NCBI GenBank assembly: GCA_963807735.1
Contig: CAWEDI010000035.1
Span: 1-64,000 of the forward strand
Reading direction: 5' to 3'
DNA: 64,000 nt
Origin: Roseiarcus sp963807735
GTDB taxonomy: Bacteria; Pseudomonadota; Alphaproteobacteria; Rhizobiales; Beijerinckiaceae
Within the stretch, counting starts at the first letter, position 1. Each line of letters opens with the position of its first letter. A program made the translations under genes and the position numbers. This document shows positions 17,455 to 25,853 of the stretch, one piece after another. The notes under the pieces are model-generated. The model made no database searches. It was given only the letters and a program-made list of their open reading frames with translations, and was not told the origin of the DNA.

Positions 17455-17460
17455 TCGCCA

Positions 17461-17495
17461 ATTCCCCTTTGGAATAACTGTAAGGCATTTCTGCC
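17461..17495. promoter_or_regulatory. candidate LysR-box dyads between LysR and AhpD-like gene
   Basis: ATTCC-CCTTT-GGAAT at 17461-17475 is a symmetric dyad that meets the T-N11-A rule for LysR binding; it also overlaps the LysR gene's ribosome-binding sequence. A second short palindrome GGCATTTCTGCC lies at 17484-17495. Confidence 0.35.
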
Positions 17496-17571
17496 AAGTA
17501 CTATCCCAAAATGGAAGGCGTAAATTGCAAGCTGACGCCTGCGCGTGCTGCGCGGGACAAGGAGACAAGCC

Positions 17572-18111
17572 GTGAACCACTTCCCCATCCCCACCCGCGA
17601 TCAGGTCTCCCCGGACAATCAGGCAATCTTCGACAATCTCAAGAAGACGGTCTCGTTCGTGCCGAACCTCTACGCCACCTTCGCCCATTCGGCGACAGCG
17701 CTGGGTACTTATTTGGCGCTGCAGAACGCGAAGTCTTCGCTCAATTCCAAACAGCGCGAAATCGTCAACCTCGTTGTCAGTCAGGTCAACGATTGCGAAT
17801 ATTGCCTGGCCGCCCACACCGCTGTCGGGAAGATGGTCGGCTTCACCGATGCGCAGATCCTCGAAATCCGTAGCGGTCGCGCCAGCTTTGATCCCAAGCT
17901 TGACGCGCTCGCTCGCTTCGTACGGGAGGTCGCGGAGAATCGCGGCAAGGTCGCCGCCACCACCACCGAGGCGTTCCTCGCTGCCGGCTGGACGGAGGGA
18001 AACGTCGTCGATGTCATCATGGCTGTCGGCGACAAGATCATCAGCAATTACCTTCACAGTGTTACCAAGGTCGCCGTGGACTTCCCGCCCGCGTCGAAGC
18101 TGGCGGCCTAA
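17572..18111 (+). CDS. carboxymuconolactone decarboxylase/AhpD-like peroxidase
   Basis: 179 residues from a GTG at 17572 (VNHFPIPTRDQVSPDN), chosen because AAGGAG ends 7 bases upstream; an ATG nine codons earlier has no such signal. The AhpD-type active site CEYCLAAHT has C75, C78 and H82. This arrangement supports alkylhydroperoxidase (thiol peroxidase) activity rather than a decarboxylase. It is the first gene of a run continuing with an exporter, two GST-fold proteins, an SDR and an ABM monooxygenase. It is divergent from LysR. Confidence 0.9.
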   Translation: MNHFPIPTRDQVSPDNQAIFDNLKKTVSFVPNLYATFAHSATALGTYLALQNAKSSLNSKQREIVNLVVSQVNDCEYCLAAHTAVGKMVGFTDAQILEIRSGRASFDPKLDALARFVREVAENRGKVAATTTEAFLAAGWTEGNVVDVIMAVGDKIISNYLHSVTKVAVDFPPASKLAA

Positions 18112-18134
18112 TGCTCCGAACGAAAGGGGCCGCG

Positions 18135-18245
18135 ATGACGAGTTCTGTCGGGCGCACCGTCCCGGTCCATATCGAGGTCGGTTGTAGCCAAGGTTTTGAG
18201 CTCGATGCGGTTCTTGCCGCGTCGAAGACACTACGTTCGCTCTGA
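18135..18245 (+). CDS. possible 36-residue small ORF of unknown role
   Basis: An ATG at 18135 gives MTSSVGRTVPVHIEVGCSQG and stops four bases before the EamA start. No family is recognised. It might be a remnant, or a leader peptide coupling the exporter to the gene upstream. Confidence 0.2.
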   Translation: MTSSVGRTVPVHIEVGCSQGFELDAVLAASKTLRSL

Positions 18246-18248
18246 TCG

Positions 18249-19220
18249 ATGGCGAGCGAAGCGCCCATTGTATCCCCGCTGCCTCCGATCGTTGCGGCGA
18301 CGGCGATTTTCAACTCGCGCAGCCGCGGCTTTCTCTGGGCAGTGGTGACGGTGACTATTTTCTCAGGATGGTTCGTCGTCACGCGCTTCAGCGTCAAGCG
18401 CGCTCTGCAGGCCTGGGACATCGCTGCGCTTCGTTTCGGCATCGGCGCCGTTCTCCTCGCGCCGGCCGTTCTGCGCCAAGGGTCGCGCGTGCCGATTATT
18501 GCATGGGGCGAGGGGTTGTTGTTCGCGGCTCTCTGGGGCTTGCCCTTCACCTTGCTCGTGGCGCTCGGACTTCAGCTAACATCGGCCGCCGAGGCCGCCT
18601 CCATCGCGCCGACCCTGATGCCCGTCTTCGCCGGGCTGTTCGCCTGGGGCTTGCTAGGGCAGCCCCAGGGGCGACTGCGTTGGCTTGGTTATGCGGCGAT
18701 CGTCGCGGGCCTCGCGGGCCTGGTGGCCGCCGGCGCGGCGGTCCGGGGAGCGCCGAATCCGATCGGGATTTGCGTACTCATTGCCGCCGCCGCCATGTGG
18801 GCCGCCTATACCCTTTTGTTCCGCCGCAGCTGGCTGTCGCCGATCCAGGCCGCCGCGCTGATCTGCTTTTGGTCGGCCGTGTTCTTCCTGCCCCTGTATT
18901 TGTTCCTCGGCCTCAGCCGATTTGGCCATGCCTCGATGAGCGAGATCGCTGTTCAGGCCGTCTACCAGGGCGTGTTGATGAGCGGCGTGGCTCTGGTCAC
19001 CTTCAATCGCGCCGTCTCTCTGCTTGGCGCTTCTGCAGCGACGGCGATCATCGCGCTGCTGCCCGCTGCGGCGTCGATCCTCGCCGTCCCCATCCTCGCC
19101 GAGACGCCCTCTGGGCCCCAAGTCGCGGCGATTGTCGTCATTGTGCTTGGAGTCCTGCTGGCCGCCAGGCCCGTGCGTGGACAGTCTACCTTTTCCCAGC
19201 CCGCGAGCAGTCCTTCGTGA
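18249..19220 (+). CDS. EamA/DMT family transporter
   Basis: 323 residues with about ten hydrophobic segments in two EamA repeats: LLVALGLQLTSAAEAASIAP closes the first and VALVTFNRAVSLLGASAATA lies in the second. DMT transporters move metabolites or drugs across the inner membrane, most often outward. The N-terminal ~25 residues are hydrophilic; a later start (for example near SRSRGFLWAVV) is possible. The gene ends with TGA overlapping the GTG of the next gene, so the two are translationally coupled. Confidence 0.87.
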   Translation: MASEAPIVSPLPPIVAATAIFNSRSRGFLWAVVTVTIFSGWFVVTRFSVKRALQAWDIAALRFGIGAVLLAPAVLRQGSRVPIIAWGEGLLFAALWGLPFTLLVALGLQLTSAAEAASIAPTLMPVFAGLFAWGLLGQPQGRLRWLGYAAIVAGLAGLVAAGAAVRGAPNPIGICVLIAAAAMWAAYTLLFRRSWLSPIQAAALICFWSAVFFLPLYLFLGLSRFGHASMSEIAVQAVYQGVLMSGVALVTFNRAVSLLGASAATAIIALLPAAASILAVPILAETPSGPQVAAIVVIVLGVLLAARPVRGQSTFSQPASSPS

Positions 19221-19921
19221 TCCGTTTCTATTTCCACCCAACTCCCAACCCGGCAAAAATTGCGCTGTTCTTGGAGGAAGCGAGTCTGCCGTATGAGGTG
19301 GTCCCTGTCGACACCAGCAAGGGCGAGCAACACGGCCCAACGTTCCGGGCCATCAACCCGAACGGCAAGGTGCCGGCGATCGTCGACACCGAAGGGCCCG
19401 GCGGCCGCGAGGCGCGGGTCTTCGATTCGACTGCGATCCTTATTTACCTCGCTGAAAAAACCGGCCGATTTCGCGGCAAACCCGAGGACCGTCCCGAGCT
19501 CCTGTCGTGGTTACTGTTTGTTGCGAGCGGGCTTGGGCCTTTTTCCGGACAGGCAGTTCACTTCCAGCATGCCGCGCCCGCGGGGCTCGACTATGCGGTC
19601 AACCGCTACCGACGCGAGGCGGAGCGGCACTATGGCGTGCTCAACAAACATCTCGAAGGGCGCACCTACATCGCTGGCGACGAATATACGATCGCCGACA
19701 TGTCGGCCTGGGGATGGCTCGACCGCGCCTCGCGCGTGTTGAAGGGCGCAGACGATCCTCTCGCAGCCTTCCCGAATCTCAAGCGACTGTTTGAAACCGT
19801 CGACGCGCGTCCGGCGGTCGCCCGCGCCCGCGCCGTCGGCAAGGATCACGAGTTTAAGAAGATCAACGACGAGGAGACTAAGCGCGCGCTCTTCCCGTCC
19901 AACTATCCTCCGGCGGCTTGA
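19217..19921 (+). CDS. glutathione S-transferase family protein
   Basis: 234 residues from a GTG at 19217 that overlaps the EamA stop (GTGA). The N-terminal thioredoxin fold FYFHPTPNPAKIALFLEEA, the INPNGKVPAIVDTEG cis-proline loop and DSTAILIYLAEKTGRF (glutathione gamma-Glu binding) are typical of the beta/nu-type GST family. In the C-terminal helical domain, YTIADMSAWGW is the usual N-capping box. A longer frame upstream belongs to a shifted reading of EamA. Its place in the operon suggests conjugation or reduction of electrophiles. Confidence 0.9.
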   Translation: MIRFYFHPTPNPAKIALFLEEASLPYEVVPVDTSKGEQHGPTFRAINPNGKVPAIVDTEGPGGREARVFDSTAILIYLAEKTGRFRGKPEDRPELLSWLLFVASGLGPFSGQAVHFQHAAPAGLDYAVNRYRREAERHYGVLNKHLEGRTYIAGDEYTIADMSAWGWLDRASRVLKGADDPLAAFPNLKRLFETVDARPAVARARAVGKDHEFKKINDEETKRALFPSNYPPAA

Positions 19922-19946
19922 GCCGGCCCCGATTGTGGAGACGAGC

Positions 19947-20825
19947 ATGACGGAAGCCTCGGACTATACGCCGCCGGCGGTCTGGACCTGGGACAAGCCC
20001 AGCGGCGGCGCTTTCGCCAGCATCAATCGGCCCGTCGCCGGGCCGACGCATGAGAAGACGCTGCCGATCGGGCGCCACCCCTTTCAGCTTTATTCGCTGG
20101 GTACGCCCAACGGGGTGAAAGTCACCATCATGCTGGAGGAGCTCTTGGCCCTGGGGCATGCCGGCGCCGAATACGACGCCTGGCTGATTAAGATCGGCGA
20201 CGGCGACCAGTTCGGCTCGGGCTTTGTAGACGTGAACCCGAACTCGAAAATCCCGGCGCTGATGGATCGATCCGGCGCAAAACCCGTCAGGGTGTTCGAG
20301 TCGGGCTCTATCCTGTTGTATCTGGCAGAGAAATTCGGAACGTTCCTACCGCAGGACGCGGCGGACCGAACCGAGACGCTGAACTGGCTATTTTGGCAGA
20401 TGGGCAGCGCGCCTTATCTCGGCGGCGGCTTTGGCCATTTCTACGCCTACGCGCCGACGAAGATCGAATATGCAATCGAGCGTTTCGCCATGGAGGTGAA
20501 GCGTCAGCTCGATGTGCTGGACCGCCGGCTTGCTGAGAGCCCCTATTTGGGAAGCGAGGACTATTCGATTGCCGACATGGCCGTGTTCCCCTGGTATGGC
20601 GGCCTCGTCAAGGGCTGGGCTTACAATGCGTCCGAGTTCCTATCGGTCCAGGAGTACAGCAACGTCCAGAGATGGGCTGACGCTGTCCTGAGCCGGCCGG
20701 CGGTGCAGCGCGGCCGCATGGTCAATCGGACTTTCGGCGATCCCTCGACGCAACTTCACGAGCGACACGACGCCAGTGATTTCGAGACGAAAACGCAGGA
20801 CAAACTCGTGGGAGCGCAATCATGA
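19947..20825 (+). CDS. YghU-like glutathione-dependent disulfide-bond oxidoreductase
   Basis: 292 residues starting MTEASDYTPPAVWTWDKPSG. The long N-terminal extension before the thioredoxin fold, the stretch FQLYSLGTPNGVKVTIMLEEL, and IKIGDGDQFGSGFVDVNPNSKIPAL are diagnostic of the YghU/YfcG Nu-class GST group, which reduces disulfides with two glutathiones per subunit. The C-terminal domain has YSIADMAVFPWYGG. The stop overlaps the ATG of the next SDR by four bases (ATGA). Confidence 0.92.
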   Translation: MTEASDYTPPAVWTWDKPSGGAFASINRPVAGPTHEKTLPIGRHPFQLYSLGTPNGVKVTIMLEELLALGHAGAEYDAWLIKIGDGDQFGSGFVDVNPNSKIPALMDRSGAKPVRVFESGSILLYLAEKFGTFLPQDAADRTETLNWLFWQMGSAPYLGGGFGHFYAYAPTKIEYAIERFAMEVKRQLDVLDRRLAESPYLGSEDYSIADMAVFPWYGGLVKGWAYNASEFLSVQEYSNVQRWADAVLSRPAVQRGRMVNRTFGDPSTQLHERHDASDFETKTQDKLVGAQS

Positions 20826-21628
20826 ACATTGACGGTAAGCGCGTCCTCATCACCGGCGGTTCGAGCGGCATCGGCTTGGCGCTGGCTCACGCCCTGCTGG
20901 CCAAGGGGGCGGATGTGGTTATCACCGGGCGGCGGCGCGATGTCCTCGACGCGGCGGTCAAGCAACTTCAGAGCGTCGGAACAACCGTTCATCAGGTCGC
21001 GGCAGACGTCGCTACGCCGCAGGGCCGCGCGACCACGCTCCAGCGGGCCGTTGAAGCGCTCGGCGGCCTCAACATCCTCATCAACAATGCGGGCGGCGTC
21101 CGCGCCGGCCGGCTGGAGAAGACGCCCGAGGCGGAATTGCAAGCCATGATCGACGTCGATCTCGTCGCGCCGATCATGGTGACGCGGGCCGCGATGCCGG
21201 CCCTGCGCGCCAGCGGCGACGCGATGATCGTCAATGTCACGTCGGGGATCGCGCTCGTCGGCGCGCCATTCTATGCGACCTACGCCGCGACCAAGGCGGG
21301 TCTAGCGCGGTTTGGCGAGGCCCTGCGGCGCGAGCTCAAGGATGAGGGAATCCACGTCCTCACCGCCTATCCAGGCGGCACCGACACGCCGATGATGAGG
21401 TCCAACCGCGCCGGACCCGAACTCGGCTTTGGACGGGAACCAGCTTCCGCGGTGGCGGACGCCATTGTCGGCGGCATCGAGGCCAACGCCTTTGAAGTGG
21501 TGCGCGGCGGCGAGGCCAGAGCCCAGATGATCGCGCTCAATCGCGACAATCCGGCCGCAGTGGATGAGCGGTTCCTCGCGCTGAAGCCTACGCTCGAAGA
21601 GGCCGTGAAGGATCATTCGGCGCTTTAG
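20822..21628 (+). CDS. SDR family oxidoreductase
   Basis: 268 residues (MNIDGKRVLITGGSSGIGLA). It shows TGGSSGIG, ITGRRRDVLDAA (arginine suggests NADP), LINNAGGVRAG, NVTSGIALVG and YAATK. The C-terminal part differs from sugar/ketoacyl SDRs (RELKDEGIHVLTAYPGGTDTPM), which is typical of DltE-like SDRs. It is translationally coupled to YghU (ATGA overlap), placing it in the LysR-linked operon. It probably reduces a carbonyl product of that pathway; the substrate is unknown. Confidence 0.9.
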   Translation: MNIDGKRVLITGGSSGIGLALAHALLAKGADVVITGRRRDVLDAAVKQLQSVGTTVHQVAADVATPQGRATTLQRAVEALGGLNILINNAGGVRAGRLEKTPEAELQAMIDVDLVAPIMVTRAAMPALRASGDAMIVNVTSGIALVGAPFYATYAATKAGLARFGEALRRELKDEGIHVLTAYPGGTDTPMMRSNRAGPELGFGREPASAVADAIVGGIEANAFEVVRGGEARAQMIALNRDNPAAVDERFLALKPTLEEAVKDHSAL

Positions 21629-21679
21629 GCGCGCCATTGCGCGCATGATATGGTTGGTCGGTCAGAAGGAGACTACTGC

Positions 21680-21979
21680 ATGACAAATGTGTCGCTCTTC
21701 GTTGAGCTCAAAGCCAAGCCTGGAAAAGAGGACGCGGTCGCTGCCTTCCTGCAGAGCGCTCGGAGCCTAGTCCTTACAGAGCAGGGCACCGTCGCCTGGT
21801 TCGCCGTCCGCTTCGACCGCAACACGTTCGCCATCTTCGACGCGTTCGGCGACGAGAGCGGTCGCGAGGCCCATCTTAACGGCCAAGTGGCCGCCGCTCT
21901 TATGGCGCATGCCGACGAGCTCCTGGCGAGCCCGCCGCGGATCCGCAAAGCCGACGTCCTCGCCCAAAAACTGCCGTAG
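21680..21979 (+). CDS. ABM-domain antibiotic biosynthesis monooxygenase-like protein
   Basis: 99 residues from the ATG at 21680 (MTNVSLFVELKAKPGKEDAV), preceded by GAAGGAGACT at about the right distance. The ferredoxin-like ABM fold is indicated by LVELKAKPGKED, AVRFDRNTFAIFDAFGDE and the terminal VLAQKLP. Such small dimers include quinone-forming monooxygenases and YgiN-type quinol oxidases. It is the last gene of the run from 17572. Confidence 0.87.
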   Translation: MTNVSLFVELKAKPGKEDAVAAFLQSARSLVLTEQGTVAWFAVRFDRNTFAIFDAFGDESGREAHLNGQVAAALMAHADELLASPPRIRKADVLAQKLP

Positions 21980-22348
21980 CGGGGTCAACGTAGAGCCTGC
22001 TCCAAATCCTTACGCAGAGGACTCAACCTCAGGGAAGGGTTTGAAGTTCGCGATAGACAGTCGATCGGCCCGGGCGCTCAGCTTTTCCTAAATGAGCGCG
22101 ATCGGGCCTGGTTTGCCGCTATTGGCGCGTGCGGCGTTCATGCCGTCACGAGTGCGCTCGGCGGTGAGGCAGCGCTCGAACTGTGCGATCGCGCCGAAGA
22201 CTTCGAGCAATTCGCTTTTTCCCGACGATGACGTCTGTGATGAAATCCGCCCAGGGCTCTATGGCCTCGCCGAGCCGCTTGGGTACAAGCAAACAAGAGA
22301 GGCGGCGCCAGCGAAAAGCTGCTTGCTCTAACCTTCAGGCATCCAGCA
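21980..22348. other. 369-bp gap holding a resolvase remnant
   Basis: The only recognisable content is the serine recombinase fragment at 22088-22222 on the minus strand, listed separately. The plus-strand frame across it is a shadow. Confidence 0.5.
22088..22222 (-). pseudogene. serine recombinase (resolvase) fragment
   Basis: The minus-strand translation reads ELLEVFGAIAQFERCLTAER and TRDGMNAARANSGKPGPIAL before a stop. This corresponds to the IFGALAEFERDLIRERT segment and hinge of resolvases such as Tn3 TnpR. Catalytic and HTH domains are absent, so it is a relic of a transposon or integron-type element. Confidence 0.65.
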
Positions 22349-22981
22349 TCAACGTTCCGGCTCCGGATTTCCACGCCGAGGCAGGAGGACCAAGTCCGCC
22401 GCTTCCTCAGCGTCTTTGAGCAGCGTCTTGCGCGGCACGCCCATCTGCGCACGCATGGTAAGACCACGAGCAAAATCTGTAACTTGGATTGCGCGGACGG
22501 CTACCGGAAAGTCGGGCGGGATTTCTCCGGCGGCGATACCGTCCCGGAGACGACCTTCCACCAGCGCTGCGCCGCCTGCGGCGGCGTTTTGCAGGAACTT
22601 CCGGACCTCAGCATCGTCCACAAGCGGCGCGACGCACACGAGAAGACATCCCCGAGCTGATCCTTTCTCGGTCGCCATTTCGACGGCGTTCTTCAGGAAG
22701 CCGGTCAGCGAGTCCCGAAGCGTCTTCGGCGACAGCAGCGCCTTGGCGGCGCGAGCGCCTTTCTTCTCCGCATATTTTTTGAGCGCGCGCAAAAATATCG
22801 TCCGCTTGTCCCCGAAAACGGCATAGAGGCTCGGCCGTCCCACCCCCATTCCGGCGACAAGATCGTCGATCGTGACGCCGTCGTAGCCCTTCGACCAGAA
22901 CACCTGGATCGCCCTTTCCACCGCCTCCGTTTCGTCGAAGCTGCGCGGCCGTCCACGCGGCATAGGGGCATTCTGAACCAT
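22349..22981 (-). CDS. TetR family transcriptional regulator
   Basis: 210 residues starting MVQNAPMPRGRPRSFDETEA; an alternative ATG is at MPRGRPRSF (22963). HTH: DGVTIDDLVAGMGVGRPSLY then AVFGDKRTIFLRAL. The C-terminal domain contains ARGCLLVCVAPLV. A typical SD (AAGGAG) lies rather far (12 bp) from the first ATG. It is divergent from a decayed SDR at 23111. The GAACAGTTC palindrome in that intergenic region, shared with the promoter at 25010, suggests it controls both targets. Confidence 0.9.
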   Translation of the reverse strand: MVQNAPMPRGRPRSFDETEAVERAIQVFWSKGYDGVTIDDLVAGMGVGRPSLYAVFGDKRTIFLRALKKYAEKKGARAAKALLSPKTLRDSLTGFLKNAVEMATEKGSARGCLLVCVAPLVDDAEVRKFLQNAAAGGAALVEGRLRDGIAAGEIPPDFPVAVRAIQVTDFARGLTMRAQMGVPRKTLLKDAEEAADLVLLPRRGNPEPER

Positions 22982-23048
22982 TCAGTAAAGAAACTCCTTG
23001 ACCATCGTCATCGCACCAATATATAACCGAACAGTTCAAAAATAGCAA
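22973..23048 (+). promoter_or_regulatory. TetR-linked promoter with GAACAGTTC operator
   Basis: On the plus strand TTGACC (22998-23003), an 18-bp spacer and TATAAC (23022-23027) are followed by the palindrome GAACAGTTC at 23029-23037. A second small dyad CTGAA-CCA-TTCAG (22973-22985) overlaps the TetR start. The segment 23025-23048 matches 25039-25062, upstream of another SDR, at 19 of 24 positions. Confidence 0.55.
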
Positions 23049-23110
23049 GCCGACCCCGGCTTTCGCGGGGCCTCACGACTCGACCTTCCTCCTGCACAAC
23101 GGAGCCGCCC

Positions 23111-23230
23111 ATGGAACATTCGATCGCGCTCGTCACGGGCACCACCTCTGGGCACGGTTATGCCGCAGGCAGCCTGCTCGCGCCAAGGGCCAACGCCAGG
23201 TCGTCATTGGGCGCAGCTTGGCTCGGGTAA
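23111..23230 (+). pseudogene. N-terminal fragment of an SDR gene
   Basis: MEHSIALVTGTTSGHGYAAG starts at 23111 and the frame closes at 23230 after 39 residues. TGTTSGHG is the SDR cofactor motif. A neighbouring frame continues with AKGQRQVVIGRSLARV, the beta-2 region, so one frameshift occurred before the gene was cut off by the AT-rich SDR that follows. Confidence 0.6.
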
Positions 23231-23270
23231 AGAAAACGGCCGCTCATTAATAAACTAAAAGGACAGACGT

Positions 23271-24198
23271 ATGAACGAAAGTATCTTGATAACTGGAGCA
23301 AATGCTGGGCTTGGGAAAGAGACTGCCCGACAGTTGGCAAAGAAAAGCGATACGAAAAAGGTCATTCTTTTTTGCAGAAATCAAGCGAGAGCAGAGGCTG
23401 CAAAAAAAGACCTCGAAAAAAATACGGGGCGCAGGATTTTTGAGATTCTGATTGGTGATGTTACGGACGCAAGATTCTGTACGAAAAGCGGTAGAAAAAA
23501 TACGGGAACCTGTGGATGCAGTCGTTTTGAATGCGGGTGGAGTCATTGGGAAAACGGCTGCGAAATTGACGCTTTCCGGCATGAATCAATTAGCTGCTAC
23601 GAATATTTTAGGTAATGTAATTCTGGTGGATGAGCTAATTGCGCGTGACAAATTAAGGAAAACAGTCTTGTCAGTCAGCGCGGAGGCTGTCCCCGGAGTA
23701 AAGATGCTCGGGGTAAGACCAGTTTCAATGAAAACGTCGTCTGTAGATGAGTTTGCTTCTGTGCTTGATGGATCATATTTTGGTAAAAAGTTCGATGCAT
23801 TGCAGGCATACGCATATGTCAAATATGCGGAAACCATGTGGACATTATCGATGGCTAGAAAATACCCTAACCTCAAGTTTGTTGTTGTGAGCCCAGGAAA
23901 TACAAAAGGGACTCAGGCACCAGATACTCTCCCCCCGCCAATGCGGTTTATGTTGAATTATGTGATGATGCCTATTGTATTTCCATTGATGGGCGAAATG
24001 GTTCATGGGATCGAAGTAGGTGCAAAACGATTTATAGATGGAATTTCGGATGAGCGGTATAAAAGCGGCGTTTTTTATGCCAGTAAAGAGGGCAAGTTAT
24101 CAGGGGACATGGTGGACCAGAGCACGTTTTTCACTGATCTGAAAAATACGTCCTTTCAAGATAACGCCAACGAGGCAATTCACCGTTTCATAAAGTAG
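23271..24198 (+). pseudogene. AT-rich, laterally acquired SDR gene with a frameshift
   Basis: It begins MNESILITGANAGLGKETAR at 23271 with a good RBS context. The first frame carries TGANAGLG and the beta-2 segment CRNQARAEAAKKDLEKN up to IGDVTD. Near 23466 a one-base insertion changes frame, and the rest reads DSVRKAVEKIREPVDAVVLN and AGGVIGK, then AYAYVKYAETMWTLSMARKY, to 24198. The whole gene uses many A/T-ending codons (AAA, GAA, AAT) and is clearly less GC-rich than all its neighbours, implying recent acquisition from an AT-richer donor. The frameshift (about 60 residues in) disrupts it unless it is a sequencing error. Confidence 0.75.
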
Positions 24199-24517
24199 GC
24201 CTGAAAAGTAACCAGCAAGCATCGGCGTTCGGAACCGACGTTTCAGGGCAATCCGTCGCTCGGCTCAAGGGAAGTTCACGGGCCCGATTGAGGCGCCGGG
24301 TCACCCACACCTCGACGACTGCGCCTATCAAGAGGCCGCGTGGCAGACTGTCGTCAAGGTCTCTGGCGTCGATTTGTCTTACCCGGCATCCGTAAGCGCG
24401 GTGTCTTGAGCGTCGGTCGCGGCAAAATGGTCGCCGATGCCGAGCCGACTCCGCGCCCGCTGGGCTAACCGTCATGACGCCGCGAGTCACTACCGCCAAC
24501 AATGCGAGGACAAGACC
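24199..24517. other. 319-bp gap, no recognised gene
   Basis: GC returns to the local level. The minus-strand frame here has no recognised family. It contains only the leader of the DoxX-like gene. Confidence 0.35.
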
Positions 24518-24856
24518 ATGCCTGTGATCAAACTCATCGCCGTTGGGCTTCCGATCGCACTAGGCGTCGTGATGATCGGGACTGGCGCGGCCAACTTCGC
24601 CGGTCCTGCATTGGCGCGTAGGAACTTCGCGCTCTGGGGTTATCCGGCCGGCTTTCACCAGGTGGCGGGCAGCTTCGGAGTCGTGCTCGGTTTACTTCTG
24701 GTGATCCCGGTGACGGCGTGGGTTGGGGCGATCGGGAGCGCCATTTTCATGCTGACCGCAGTCGCGACCCTGATTCGTAGTCGCGACTGGGGGCACCTGC
24801 CGGGCGCTGCGGTCCTGATGGCGGCCTCCGTCGCGGCGATAGCGATCCACCGGTAG
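24518..24856 (+). CDS. DoxX-like small membrane protein
   Basis: 112 residues (MPVIKLIAVGLPIALGVVMI) with four hydrophobic helices near residues 3-22, 47-65, 68-85 and 95-110. ALWGYPAGFHQVAGSFGVVL resembles the DoxX-like core. GCGAGGACAAG precedes the ATG at a suitable distance. Such proteins sit in the inner membrane and are tied to redox stress and thiosulfate-quinone systems in other bacteria. Function here unknown. Confidence 0.72.
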   Translation: MPVIKLIAVGLPIALGVVMIGTGAANFAGPALARRNFALWGYPAGFHQVAGSFGVVLGLLLVIPVTAWVGAIGSAIFMLTAVATLIRSRDWGHLPGAAVLMAASVAAIAIHR

Positions 24857-24980
24857 TCGGACCTCATGAGAAAAACTGGAACGCAGCCCTTGCCCGAGAC
24901 AACAACCCTGCAGCTCTGCGCAGAAGGCGATGAATGCTCTCTACGCTCTGAAGCCACGAGCTGGGCATGGGCCTTATAAT

Positions 24981-25062
24981 ATTTTTGAAATAAATAGTTC
25001 AAAAATCCCTTGACCACAGCCTCCGCGCCTGATTATCATACCAAACAGTTCACAATCAGCAA
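24981..25062 (+). promoter_or_regulatory. promoter and operator of the SDR gene at 25093
   Basis: A perfect 9-bp inverted repeat ATTTTTGAA/TTCAAAAAT, with an 8-bp spacer, lies at 24981-25006. It is followed by TTGACC at 25010-25015, about 18 bp, TATCAT (25034-25039) and the site AAACAGTTC at 25043-25051. The arrangement copies the promoter next to the TetR gene at 22973-23048, so both likely answer to that repressor. Confidence 0.55.
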
Positions 25063-25092
25063 AGCGAACCAGGCGTCGCGAGGAGAATGCAC

Positions 25093-25839
25093 ATGAAACG
25101 GTACCAAGATAAAAAGGTGGTGATTATCGGCGGCACGAGCGGCATGGGACTCGCGACGGCGAAGATGCTGCTCGATGGGGGCGCGCGCGTTCTGGTGACG
25201 GGTCGTTCGCAAGCTGGTCTGGACTTGGCGCGGAAAGAGCTCGGGAAGGACGCCCATGTGGTTTCGAGCGACGCGCGGTCGTTGACGGACATCGACGCCC
25301 TCGCCACTCAAGTGAAGACAGAGTTCGACACCTTCGACCTGCTCTCCGTCAGCGCCGGGTTCAGCATTCCAACGCCTATCGAGAGCGTGACCGAGGCCGT
25401 CTACGACGAGATGTTCAACCTGAACGCCAAGGGCCCCTTTTTCGCGGTCCAGAAGCTTGCACCCCTAATCAATCGGGGAGGCTCAGTCGTCCTCACCACC
25501 TCGGTTGCGAATGTCAAGGGATTGCCCGGTCAAGCCACGTACGGAGCCGCCAAGGCCGCGCTGCGATCCTTAGCTCGGACGCTCGCCGCTGAGTTGCTTC
25601 CTCAAGCGATTCGCGTCAACGCGGTTACGCCCGGTCCCATTGACACGCCGATCCTCGGCAAAGTGTTTCCCGATAAAAACGCGGTCGCCCAGATCAGGCA
25701 GCAGATGGGCGGCATGGTTCCCATGAAGCGCTTTGGAACGTCGGAGGAAATAGCCAAGGCCGTCCTCTTTCTCGCGTTCGACGCGACCTTCACGACCGGC
25801 GCGGAACTTCCGGTCGACGGGGGTTGGTCACAGCTCTGA
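25093..25839 (+). CDS. SDR family oxidoreductase
   Basis: 248 residues from the ATG at 25093 (MKRYQDKKVVIIGGTSGMGL). The ATG two codons earlier abuts AGGAGA directly, so the second ATG is better spaced. It has GGTSGMG, VTGRSQAGLDLARKEL, SAGFS (the usual NAG is replaced by SAG), LTTSVANV, YGAAK and TGAELPVDGGWSQL. It is the first gene of a short operon with the SDR copy B at 25854. Its promoter shares the TetR-like site. Confidence 0.9.
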   Translation: MKRYQDKKVVIIGGTSGMGLATAKMLLDGGARVLVTGRSQAGLDLARKELGKDAHVVSSDARSLTDIDALATQVKTEFDTFDLLSVSAGFSIPTPIESVTEAVYDEMFNLNAKGPFFAVQKLAPLINRGGSVVLTTSVANVKGLPGQATYGAAKAALRSLARTLAAELLPQAIRVNAVTPGPIDTPILGKVFPDKNAVAQIRQQMGGMVPMKRFGTSEEIAKAVLFLAFDATFTTGAELPVDGGWSQL

Positions 25840-25853
25840 GGGCGGTGCAAGCC

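Noticed and set aside
24188..24502. 104-codon minus frame after the AT-rich SDR
   Set aside because: Arg-rich with no motif; not accepted as a gene.
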